DNA from: Chitinophaga pinensis
Lineage (GTDB): Bacteria; Planctomycetota; Phycisphaerae; Phycisphaerales; SM1A02
NCBI GenBank assembly: GCA_943329105.2
Contig: CALQCP020000017.1
Coordinates: 1 to 19,578 of the forward strand
Direction of reading: 5' to 3'
Length of the DNA stretch: 19,578 nucleotides
This document shows, in pieces, positions 5,124 through 11,905 of this stretch (positions are counted from its first letter, which is position 1; each line of letters opens with the position of its first letter). The notes beneath the pieces were generated by a model. It made no database searches. It was not told the origin of the DNA and saw only the letters and a list, made by a program, of their open reading frames with translations. The position numbers were made by a program, and so were the translations under genes.

Positions 5124-7619
5124 ATGGCTTCGGTTCCCACTGCCCAGCATCTTGATGGAGTTGCGGATCTTTCCGGAGCCTGCACTGGTTCATTGGGAAT
5201 ATTGGTAGCCGAGGGGCCGTCACTCGCGCAGGCGCTCCCGGCACTTGCCGATCCCGGGCCGCGCAGCAAGTACATCATGGTGTGTACGACCGGGGCACTT
5301 CGACCGCTGGTTGCGGCGGGGATTGCGCCGGATGCGGTGGTGCTTGGTGTTGAGGAGCCGGACTTAGAGGCAATTCTTGGGCAACTACCGGGACGGCTAC
5401 TTTCCAGCACCACGCTCTTTGCACCCGCAGTATTGGAGTCAGCAGCATCGCGTTGGTGGAGTGGACCGATGCGCCTGACGGGTGAAGGCGGCAGTGACTC
5501 CGCGCAATTTGGTTCATTGGGCGCTGGTCGTGCAGAGGAGCGTGCGCACCGATTGCTTCGACATATTGGCTGTGATCCGGTGGCATTGGTGGGTGTGGAT
5601 CCGCTGGGGCTTGATGGGGTGTGGCATGTCCGTGGCACCGCGTTGGATTCCGCGTGGAGCGCGCAGCTCAACCCGTTCACCACACTTGCGACGCTGGAGT
5701 GGCGCCTTGGTATGCAGCGCCGTGAATTTCATGACTCGGCCATGCGCCGCGTGCGCGCCTTTGTGAGTGCCGATCGCGAAGCCGGGCTGCGGGTCCTTGA
5801 TGCAGGTGCGGGAGTCGTTGCGGACGCAACAGAAATGTCGATCAGCGAAGTACTTTTGCGACATGCTGTGGTTCGTCGGCCGCTGCCACTGCCGCGTCGA
5901 TTGCTAGCGCCGCGTATTGACATTGATGTTGGCCCCGCGCGTCAAGCGCGCTCCATTGTTGGACTGATTGTTGCTGATTCGCAGTTTGGTGGTACCGGCG
6001 TGCCGCGCCACTTGGATAGCGAATTTGGTGGTCGACCGGTACTGGTGCGCACCATCGAACGCATGGCCAGCGCGCAATGCATTGAGCGGATCATTGTGCT
6101 GACTGATGCGCCGGATGCCATGAAGGATCTGATTGGAAATGTTCGTGTGCGTGTTCCGGTGGAAGTGGAAGCGTGTACGTGCCCGCTGCGTGGGGCGGAG
6201 TGGCAATCCATTGCGGCAAGTCGATTGTGGTGCGATTCCCTATGGGGCGGCGGCATCGGCGGCACCACCGTGTTTGATGAGATGTTGGCTCCGCAGGCGA
6301 TTGCTGATTGCCTTGCGGCGCGTCGAATTGACGGGGCGATGATCATTGGCGCCGACTGGCCATTAGTGCTGATTGACGGCGGTGCAGGCATTGAGGATGT
6401 AGCCACTCGCTTTGAGGCGGTTGGCCGCCGTGGCGTGGTCTTTGGCGATGCTCCGCCGGGGCTTTCGCCGTGCGCTGCGGGTGTTGACGCACTGCGTTCC
6501 TTGGCGGAGCGAGGCCCGGGCGCAACGGTGGGAGCCATGGCTGGGCTGCGCGGAAAGTGGAATTACGACTTGCGCAGTTCGCCGCGCTGGGTGGTGCACG
6601 CGCCGTTTGCTGCGCGCATCGCCACCGTGCGCGCCATCTTTGATTCGCCGCGTTCCAAGCTGCGAATGCGTCGTGGACTGGAGCCGATCCTGCCGGAAAG
6701 TGGCAGTGCATTTCCAGGGTGGACGGAAATTATTCCAGCATTGGAGCGGCAATATGCAGCGCTGCCGACATTTGCTCCGCAGCACTTACTCATTGAGTTG
6801 TGCACCGGCCGGTTTGCCAACGGCAGTGCCAGTCCGCATCGCTATGGAACTATTCAGCGACCACCGATGACCCATGCGCTCATGGAACGCATTCTGGAAC
6901 AATTGATTGATGCGCGTGATGTGGTCATTAGCTTTGCTGGCCTGGGTGATCCGATGCGTCACCAAGAGCTTCCGACCTTCATTCGCATGGCAAAGAATGC
7001 GGGAGTGCGCGCGGTGCATGTGCGCACCGAATTGTTGGCATCGACCGGAGTGATTGGTGCGATGGTTGACGCTGGCGTTGATGTTGTCAGCGTGGAATTG
7101 CATGCGGCGTGCGCGCACACGTACCGGGACACCATGGGATTCGATCGCTATGAAGATGCGCTGGCGAACGTGCGCCGATTGCTTGACCTGCGCCGTGCCG
7201 CTGGTGGTGCGGATATTGATCTCTTTGGATTGCCATTTGTGGTGCCACGCATGCAGCGGCGTTCGGCAACAGTGGCTGATCTAGCTGGTTTTTGGCAGGA
7301 GTGGGGTCGACTCGGCACCGCTGTCCTTGAAGCGCCGCCGATTGCTTTCATGGGTGAAGAAGAACGGGCCACCCACGACCGACTGGTGGATGCCTCCAAC
7401 CCACTGCGCAGCCAGCGCCGGGAACTATGGCGGCGCATGAAGATCCTCTCCGATGGCTTGGTTCCTGCGGCAGAATGCGACCTCTTGGGGAGTACCGCGG
7501 TTGCCACGTTGGAGCGGCTTGGTGTGCTCGACGCATGGCGCGAGGTAGTCAGCCGGCGCCGGGATATTCGGCGCGAGAGTGGCGAGGGTTGTATTGAGCT
7601 TCGCACTCGAACGCCGTGA
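5124..7619 (+). CDS. three-domain MAF/DUF115-like + SpsF/NeuA-like nucleotidyltransferase + degenerate radical-SAM/SPASM-like protein
   Basis: This 831-residue cytoplasmic protein appears to join three domains. Residues about 20-200 resemble the motility accessory factor / MptE-like domain (DUF115): GPSL at 31-34, LVAAGIAPDAVVLGVEEP, and ALVGVDPLGLDGVWH with D159. Residues about 277-500 resemble SpsF/CMP-sugar-synthetase-like nucleotidyltransferases: IVADSQFGGTGVP (282-294), GGRPVLVRTIERM, RIIVLTDAP and GADWPLVLIDG. Residues about 553-831 follow a radical-SAM plus SPASM layout: HLLIELCTG (554-562), a GDP turn in FAGLGDPMRHQELP (604-617), AVHVRTELL, VDVVSVELHA and a late SDG (776-778). The CxxxCxxC cluster motif is missing; only C560 remains in the loop. 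The domain calls are pattern-based. The role is inferred to be activation and transfer of a nonulosonic-acid-like sugar, because MAF and SpsF/NeuA families both work in glycan modification. The start at 5124 lacks a Shine-Dalgarno. Confidence 0.7.
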   Translation: MASVPTAQHLDGVADLSGACTGSLGILVAEGPSLAQALPALADPGPRSKYIMVCTTGALRPLVAAGIAPDAVVLGVEEPDLEAILGQLPGRLLSSTTLFAPAVLESAASRWWSGPMRLTGEGGSDSAQFGSLGAGRAEERAHRLLRHIGCDPVALVGVDPLGLDGVWHVRGTALDSAWSAQLNPFTTLATLEWRLGMQRREFHDSAMRRVRAFVSADREAGLRVLDAGAGVVADATEMSISEVLLRHAVVRRPLPLPRRLLAPRIDIDVGPARQARSIVGLIVADSQFGGTGVPRHLDSEFGGRPVLVRTIERMASAQCIERIIVLTDAPDAMKDLIGNVRVRVPVEVEACTCPLRGAEWQSIAASRLWCDSLWGGGIGGTTVFDEMLAPQAIADCLAARRIDGAMIIGADWPLVLIDGGAGIEDVATRFEAVGRRGVVFGDAPPGLSPCAAGVDALRSLAERGPGATVGAMAGLRGKWNYDLRSSPRWVVHAPFAARIATVRAIFDSPRSKLRMRRGLEPILPESGSAFPGWTEIIPALERQYAALPTFAPQHLLIELCTGRFANGSASPHRYGTIQRPPMTHALMERILEQLIDARDVVISFAGLGDPMRHQELPTFIRMAKNAGVRAVHVRTELLASTGVIGAMVDAGVDVVSVELHAACAHTYRDTMGFDRYEDALANVRRLLDLRRAAGGADIDLFGLPFVVPRMQRRSATVADLAGFWQEWGRLGTAVLEAPPIAFMGEEERATHDRLVDASNPLRSQRRELWRRMKILSDGLVPAAECDLLGSTAVATLERLGVLDAWREVVSRRRDIRRESGEGCIELRTRTP

Positions 7620-7631
7620 GCGTGGACTGCC

Positions 7632-7637
7632 TAGTAT
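7632..7637 (+). promoter_or_regulatory. putative -10 box TAGTAT for a leaderless LON-domain transcript
   Basis: TAGTAT lies 7 nt before the ATG at 7645, in the 25-nt gap after the fused MAF gene. It suggests that the LON-domain gene has its own start site. Confidence 0.4.
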
Positions 7638-7644
7638 TCAGTTC

Positions 7645-8370
7645 ATGTTCGACGCCGATGCAGTTGACTTCTCGCAGCCGGTAGCGCTCTTCCCGCTGCC
7701 AACCGTGTCGTTGCTGCCGCACGCATTACAGCCACTGCATGTGTTTGAGCCGCGCTATCGGAGCATGGTGGTTGATGCGCTTGGAGCTTCGCTGACGGGC
7801 AAATTTGAACATGCGGCGCCGATTGCGATGGCAACCTTTTCAGGTGAGGCATGGCGTGATTCGTATGGAGGCGCGCCCGCGCTCCGGCCGGTGGTGTGTG
7901 TGGGCCGGATCGTTCAGCATCAGCGCTTGCCGGATGGCCGGCATGACATCATGTTGCATGGGGTTGCGCGGGCAAAGATCGTTGCGATGCATGAAGCGGA
8001 TGATTCGCGGCCGTACCGCATGGCGGAGTTGGAGCCGCTGGAGCCGCTCGATATGAACCGTCCGCGCATGATGCGCGTTCGCCGGGCGATGCATGCATTG
8101 CTTGCGCGCCCACGCTTGGAGCGCGTCATTGCGGCGCGTCATGTACTCGATTGGTTTGCTCGTGATGACGTGCCGACTCATGCCGCGATTGAAGTGGCGG
8201 GGTATGCATTGGTTCGCAATGCAGAAGCTCGATATCAATTGTTGGCCGAACCGAATGCATTTCGGCGCGCGGGGATTGTGCGCGATGCGATTGTGGATCT
8301 GGAGCGCTTGATTTGCATGGCAGAACGCCAGCACAGTGCTGATTGGCCGAAGGGTGAGAGTTGGAATTAG
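7645..8370 (+). CDS. stand-alone LON substrate-binding-domain protein
   Basis: This 241-residue protein matches the N-terminal substrate-binding domain of Lon protease without the AAA+ or protease parts. The opening strand VALFPLPTVSLLPHALQPLH (13-32) followed by VFEPRYRSMVVDAL is the hallmark. GRIVQHQRLPDGRHDIMLHG further on corresponds to the usual G-I-V-D-G-R-Y-I-L-G pattern. Such proteins are common in bacteria and are thought to bind unfolded or specific partner proteins; no enzymatic role is known. The start at 7645 is chosen because the PUA-like fold begins about 12 residues later and a TAGTAT box precedes it. The upstream in-frame GTG/ATG codons overlap the preceding gene. Its TAG stop overlaps the TAA of the convergent cyclophilin gene. 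Confidence 0.85.
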   Translation: MFDADAVDFSQPVALFPLPTVSLLPHALQPLHVFEPRYRSMVVDALGASLTGKFEHAAPIAMATFSGEAWRDSYGGAPALRPVVCVGRIVQHQRLPDGRHDIMLHGVARAKIVAMHEADDSRPYRMAELEPLEPLDMNRPRMMRVRRAMHALLARPRLERVIAARHVLDWFARDDVPTHAAIEVAGYALVRNAEARYQLLAEPNAFRRAGIVRDAIVDLERLICMAERQHSADWPKGESWN

Positions 8371-9206
8371 GGGCGGGGTGAGCCGGCGGGCGCGGAGGGT
8401 GCGGATGGCACAACCGGCGCGGATGGAGCAACAGGCGGGGATGGCGCAACAGGCGCAGATGGCACCAGAGGCGCGGATGGCGTAAGAGGCGCCAATGGAG
8501 CGATTGGTGCCGCAGGCGCAGCCCCATCTGCGGAAGTACTTGGAACTGTTCGAAGCGCCGGCAGGTGTGCTTGACTGGTGGCGGCATCCAGGGCGGTGTT
8601 CCACTCAACTACTTCATTGGCGAAACGTTTGAGCAACGGGGCGGGATCGCCTTCAATCACGATCTGCGTGATGGCGTCGCCCTTGGCTAAGGCATCAACC
8701 ACCGCTTGTCCCGATGCAACGGTGCCAAAGATGGGAATGTCCAAATTCCAGCGCGATTGCTCCTTCACCGTCACGAAGAACTGTATTCCGTGCGCGCGCT
8801 GGCCATCAGGGGACTTCTGCATGGCCACCATGCCTGGACCGTCAAACATGAGTTTGGCGCTGAATTCACGGCGAATGGTGTAGCCCGGGTCGAACGACTG
8901 ACCGGGTCCGCCACTTTGGCGCAAGACCCGCGTCCAATCATGAAAGGCACTGCGGTCATACGCGCCGCGCTGCACAAGATTGACAAAGTTGGCGCAGGAG
9001 ATGGGAGCTTCCGCAACACGCAAAGTGATTCGAAATGTGCCGCGCGCGGTGTCGACACGTGCCGTGAGCGCGGGGGCAGAAGCGCCCGTTGGCGGCGCAG
9101 CGGTGGTCGCCTGTGGGCCGGCAACAAACGCAACGATGCATGCAAGTGCAAGTGCCACGGTTGCCAACACATGGCGATGGTTCCGTATGGAGCGGGTTGG
9201 GTTCAT
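8367..9206 (-). CDS. exported cyclophilin-type peptidyl-prolyl isomerase-like protein with a Pro/Ala repeat tail
   Basis: This 279-residue protein has an N-terminal signal peptide or membrane anchor (hydrophobic 13-30, AGPQATTAA). A cyclophilin domain follows at about 47-186. Seen features are FHDWTRVLRQSGGPGQ (88-103, holding the catalytic-type Arg and Gln), PGYTIRREF, GMVAMQ and IQFFVTV (141-147). The segment that normally reads LDGKHTVFG is NLDIPIFG here, so the conserved His is missing and activity may be low. Residues about 215-279 form a low-complexity tail of Pro, Ala, Ser and Val repeats encoded by an 18-bp tandem repeat. The gene starts 10 nt after the stop of the upstream exported helical protein, so the two form an operon. 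An alternative start is the adjacent ATG at 9209. It probably acts in the periplasm. Confidence 0.8.
   Translation of the reverse strand: MNPTRSIRNHRHVLATVALALACIVAFVAGPQATTAAPPTGASAPALTARVDTARGTFRITLRVAEAPISCANFVNLVQRGAYDRSAFHDWTRVLRQSGGPGQSFDPGYTIRREFSAKLMFDGPGMVAMQKSPDGQRAHGIQFFVTVKEQSRWNLDIPIFGTVASGQAVVDALAKGDAITQIVIEGDPAPLLKRFANEVVEWNTALDAATSQAHLPALRTVPSTSADGAAPAAPIAPLAPLTPSAPLVPSAPVAPSPPVAPSAPVVPSAPSAPAGSPRP
8398..8523. repeat. 18-bp tandem repeat inside the cyclophilin tail, 7 units
   Basis: Units start at 8398, 8416, 8434, 8452, 8470, 8488 and 8506. On the plus strand the consensus is GGCGCGGATGGCRCAACA. On the minus strand the array encodes the Pro/Ala/Ser/Val tail of the cyclophilin. 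On the plus strand, in the frame of the LON-domain gene, it reads as perfect Gly-X-Y triplets. The first five units are the most alike and the last two are degenerate. Confidence 0.85.
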
Positions 9207-9216
9207 CATTGGTGAT

Positions 9217-10749
9217 TTACCGATCGTTCGCACTACCACCACTCGTTGTCGGTGCATCCATGTCAGTGGACTGATCGCTCGCCGAATCGCCGGCGTTGAG
9301 TTGGGCGATGCGTTCATCGATCCCACGCAGTCGCCATTGCGCGGTGCGCGTTTCCGCGTCACACGCCATGATGCGCTCCGCGAAGATCGCACGCGTTCGT
9401 GGATCGCCGGATGATGCTTGCTCCATACGAACAGCCGTGTCCCGCACCAATCGGCGCCGCTTGTCAATCAATTCTTGCAAGCGCCGCTGCGCGCCCAAAA
9501 GTGCAACCACCGCTTGCGGTGGCGCGCCGGACTGCGCACTGGCCACGATGGCGTCAAGCTCTTCTGAGTTGGCAGCGCGCTTACTCAATTCGCGACGCGA
9601 TGCATTCAATCGCAACTGCAGGTCATACATCATGGCAGTGAGCGGCTCGCCCAGTGATGGCCCGCCGATCTCTGTGGCGCGTGCTACCGAAAGTTCAAGT
9701 GCGCTTTCGGAATCAAAGATCCATGGCCAGATCGATCGATCTGCCGCATCACGCAGGAGCTCCGCCGCGGGCGCTGGAAGCATTTTTAAGAGGGCAAGCG
9801 CCGCATCATGATTGGCTGCACGCAACGGTGCTTCGGACGCGCGATCGCGTGCTGCGAACTGGTCGAGCAAGCGAATTCGTTCGTCGATGGTGGCCTGCGG
9901 AGCGGTGAGTTCCCACGCCGGTCCCCAGGATTCTTCCAGCCGTGCGCGATCAAGGGCGGTATTCATCAGTTCCACACGCCGCGCAGCGATGACGCTGGCG
10001 AGGCGTGACCAATGTCGTTCCAGCGCGCCCTCAATTCGGCGGCGATCCATGCCAGTGATTCCAGATTCGTCCAGTAAATCCGGTAAGCGAACAGCCGCGG
10101 CGGGGTCATTGGCGGGTACATCATCACGCTTGACCACGCGCATGAACAGCGCCATTCCAGGCAGTTGTGCGGGTTCGCTTGTTCGAAGCGTTGCGGCACG
10201 CGTGATGAATTCCATGTCCGCCGCAGCAAGTGTGCGGCGCCAGTCAATGGTTGCTTCCAGCAGCGCGGCAAGCTCCGGACCAGCCATTGGTTCCAACGAG
10301 CCAGTGGCAGTGGCACTTCGGTAGGCAGCCGACAATCGTGAGTGAACGAGCGCGGATGCGTTGGCGTACGACACCTTGGTGAGCGACTCGTACTGCAGGA
10401 GCAACGAATCCAGCGAATCTTTCGCGCCCGGTTCGGCGCCCAGGGCTGCGGCGGCGGCGCGCATCTCCTCGGCCGTAGACGGCGCAGGCACCAGCGTGGC
10501 CATGAGTTCCGACTCAGCCGTGGCGCGAGCGGCGGTGCGCGCGTCGCGGCTGGGATTGGCGCCGCTGCCATGTGCGGGGCGCGCGGTGGCAAGTACTGGC
10601 GTGGCAGGGTTGCTAGTTGGAGCCGTCGCAGGTGGGGCGATCGGTGCTTCGGGCGCTGCCGTCACTGGTGGATTCGGTGGCGCGGCGTCCGGCGCACCCG
10701 CAGCGGGCGGCGCGTTCATGAGTGCAGCGCTGAGTATCGCGACGATCAT
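9217..10749 (-). CDS. exported alpha-helical protein of unknown function
   Basis: This 510-residue protein begins MIVAILSAALMNAPPAAG, a short signal peptide. A Pro/Ala-rich linker (about 18-75) follows, then a long, charged, almost entirely helical body. The last 120 residues (LQLRLNASRRELSKR, RRLQELIDKRRRL, RGIDERIAQLNAG) have heptad-like spacing and are likely coiled coil. I recognise no family. The start at 10749 is chosen because the signal peptide begins there and a TATGCT box lies 8 nt upstream; the longer frame to 11028 would cross the whole start region of the divergent EVE gene. It is the first gene of an operon with the cyclophilin-like protein, so a joint periplasmic or envelope role is plausible, but this is inference. 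Confidence 0.75.
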   Translation of the reverse strand: MIVAILSAALMNAPPAAGAPDAAPPNPPVTAAPEAPIAPPATAPTSNPATPVLATARPAHGSGANPSRDARTAARATAESELMATLVPAPSTAEEMRAAAAALGAEPGAKDSLDSLLLQYESLTKVSYANASALVHSRLSAAYRSATATGSLEPMAGPELAALLEATIDWRRTLAAADMEFITRAATLRTSEPAQLPGMALFMRVVKRDDVPANDPAAAVRLPDLLDESGITGMDRRRIEGALERHWSRLASVIAARRVELMNTALDRARLEESWGPAWELTAPQATIDERIRLLDQFAARDRASEAPLRAANHDAALALLKMLPAPAAELLRDAADRSIWPWIFDSESALELSVARATEIGGPSLGEPLTAMMYDLQLRLNASRRELSKRAANSEELDAIVASAQSGAPPQAVVALLGAQRRLQELIDKRRRLVRDTAVRMEQASSGDPRTRAIFAERIMACDAETRTAQWRLRGIDERIAQLNAGDSASDQSTDMDAPTTSGGSANDR

Positions 10750-10757
10750 CGACGACG

Positions 10758-10763
10758 AGCATA
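10758..10763 (-). promoter_or_regulatory. putative -10 box TATGCT for the helical-protein operon
   Basis: On the minus strand TATGCT is followed by 8 nt and the ATG at 10749. It shares two base pairs (10762-10763) with the opposing TATCCT box of the EVE gene. Confidence 0.45.
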
Positions 10764-10767
10764 TCCT
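10762..10767 (+). promoter_or_regulatory. putative -10 box TATCCT for a leaderless EVE-gene transcript
   Basis: TATCCT lies 6 nt before the ATG at 10774. The whole gap between the two divergent start codons is only 24 nt, so there is no room for conventional leaders. Confidence 0.45.
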
Positions 10768-10773
10768 CGGGGC

Positions 10774-11253
10774 ATGCCCTCCTACTGGCTTTGCAAGACT
10801 GAACCCTCCGTCTATTCCATCGCTGACCTGCGCCGCGACGGCGTGACGGGCTGGGAATGCATTCGCAACTACCAAGCGCGTAATTTCATGCGCGATTCCA
10901 TGTCGCCGGGCGATCGAGTGTTGATTTACCACTCCAATGCGGAACCCACCGGCGTCGCCGGCGTTGCCGAGGTGGTGGGCGAGGCGCGCGCTGATCCGAC
11001 CCAGTTTGACCCCAAGAGCGAGTACCACGACCCCAAGTCAACACGCACCGCGCCTCGGTGGATGATGCGTGACCTCAAGTTCGTGGAGTGCTTCACGCAG
11101 GTGGTGGAGCTTGAAGAACTGCGCGCCGCGGCCGCCTTGCAGTCCATGGTTGCGCTGCAGAAGGGAAATCGCCTCAGCGTGACGCCGGTCACCGCCGCGG
11201 AGTTTGCTGCGGTGCTGCAACTGGCGAAATCATCGAAAGGCCGAAAGCGCTGA
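10774..11253 (+). CDS. EVE-domain protein (THYN1-like, PUA-like fold)
   Basis: This 159-residue protein is a single EVE domain. YWLCKTEPS (4-12), IRNYQARNFMRD (30-41), GDRVLIYHSN (46-55), GVAGVAEVVGEARADPTQFD (60-79), the DPKS at 86-89, PRW (94-96) and NRLSVTPVT (132-140) match the family in order. EVE proteins are PUA-like and related to YTH domains, and are thought to recognise modified bases in nucleic acid; the target here is unknown. The first methionine is 6 nt from a TATCCT box and only a few residues before the first conserved strand, so the start is well supported. LemA follows 53 nt later on the same strand, with its own possible promoter and Shine-Dalgarno. Confidence 0.93.
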   Translation: MPSYWLCKTEPSVYSIADLRRDGVTGWECIRNYQARNFMRDSMSPGDRVLIYHSNAEPTGVAGVAEVVGEARADPTQFDPKSEYHDPKSTRTAPRWMMRDLKFVECFTQVVELEELRAAAALQSMVALQKGNRLSVTPVTAAEFAAVLQLAKSSKGRKR

Positions 11254-11259
11254 TTGGGG

Positions 11260-11265
11260 TATCGT
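11260..11265 (+). promoter_or_regulatory. possible -10 box TATCGT upstream of lemA
   Basis: TATCGT sits in the gap after the EVE gene and would start a transcript near 11272, giving a leader of about 35 nt that carries the lemA Shine-Dalgarno. No -35 consensus is visible. Confidence 0.25.
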
Positions 11266-11293
11266 TTACGGTGTCGCTGGCATTCGCTGGCGC

Positions 11294-11300
11294 AAGGAGG
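11294..11300 (+). promoter_or_regulatory. consensus Shine-Dalgarno AAGGAGG of lemA
   Basis: AAGGAGG ends 6 nt before the ATG at 11307. It is the strongest ribosome-binding site in the window. It fixes the start against the in-frame GTG at 11271. Confidence 0.85.
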
Positions 11301-11306
11301 ACTTCG

Positions 11307-11891
11307 ATGGGTGCAGGAATCGGAATCATCGCGCTGGGAATCATTGGTTTGATCGCCGTGGTGGCACTCGGGCTGGTGCTATGGGGCATTGGTGTTTACA
11401 ACTCACTCACGCGCTCGCGCATTGCTGCGCAGGGTTCGTTTAGTGGCATTGATGTTGAACTCAAGCGTCGCCATGATTTGGTGCCAAACTTGGTCAATAC
11501 GGTCAAGGGCTACGCGGCGCACGAGAAGCAGACCTTTGAAAGCGTCATCTCCGCGCGCGCCGCTGCGGTGCGTCCCGGCATGAACATGGACGAGCGCCTC
11601 AAGGCAGAACAAGGCCTGGGCGGTGCACTTGGTCGCCTGATGGCTGTTGCCGAGGCGTATCCAGACCTCAAGGCCAACCAGAATTTCTTGCAGTTGCAGG
11701 GCGAGCTTTCGCAGATTGAAAATCGAATCGCTGGAGCGCGTGGTGGATACAACGGCGCGGCGCAGACGTTCAACTCCACCGCCCGGCAGTTTCCTGCACT
11801 GTTCATTGCCCGCATGTGCGGATTCCAAGACATGCCATTCTTTGAAGTGGATGATCCGGCGCAGCGCAACGCTCCGCAGGTTCAGTTCTGA
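11307..11891 (+). CDS. lemA: LemA family membrane protein
   Basis: This 194-residue protein has a single N-terminal membrane helix (about 5-29) followed by the LemA four-helix domain. The diagnostic stretch is GIDVELKRRHDLVPNLVNTV, then KGYAAHEKQTFESVISARAAA. The later ANQNFLQLQGELSQIENRIAGAR and the YN(G)AAQTFNSTARQFP box also fit. LemA proteins are membrane-anchored with the helical domain facing out in the usual model; their cellular role is poorly defined. The length is typical. The RuvB gene starts 14 nt downstream without its own Shine-Dalgarno, so the two are probably co-transcribed. Confidence 0.93.
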   Translation: MGAGIGIIALGIIGLIAVVALGLVLWGIGVYNSLTRSRIAAQGSFSGIDVELKRRHDLVPNLVNTVKGYAAHEKQTFESVISARAAAVRPGMNMDERLKAEQGLGGALGRLMAVAEAYPDLKANQNFLQLQGELSQIENRIAGARGGYNGAAQTFNSTARQFPALFIARMCGFQDMPFFEVDDPAQRNAPQVQF

Positions 11892-11905
11892 CGGACTTCG
11901 TTGGC

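Noticed and set aside
5942..6538. Minus-strand frame of 198 codons inside the fused MAF gene
   Set aside because: It is rich in Pro, Ser, Thr and Ala with no motif, as expected for the antisense of GC-rich coding DNA.
8398..8523. CRISPR-like array
   Set aside because: The 18-bp units are contiguous with no spacers and are part of a coding sequence.
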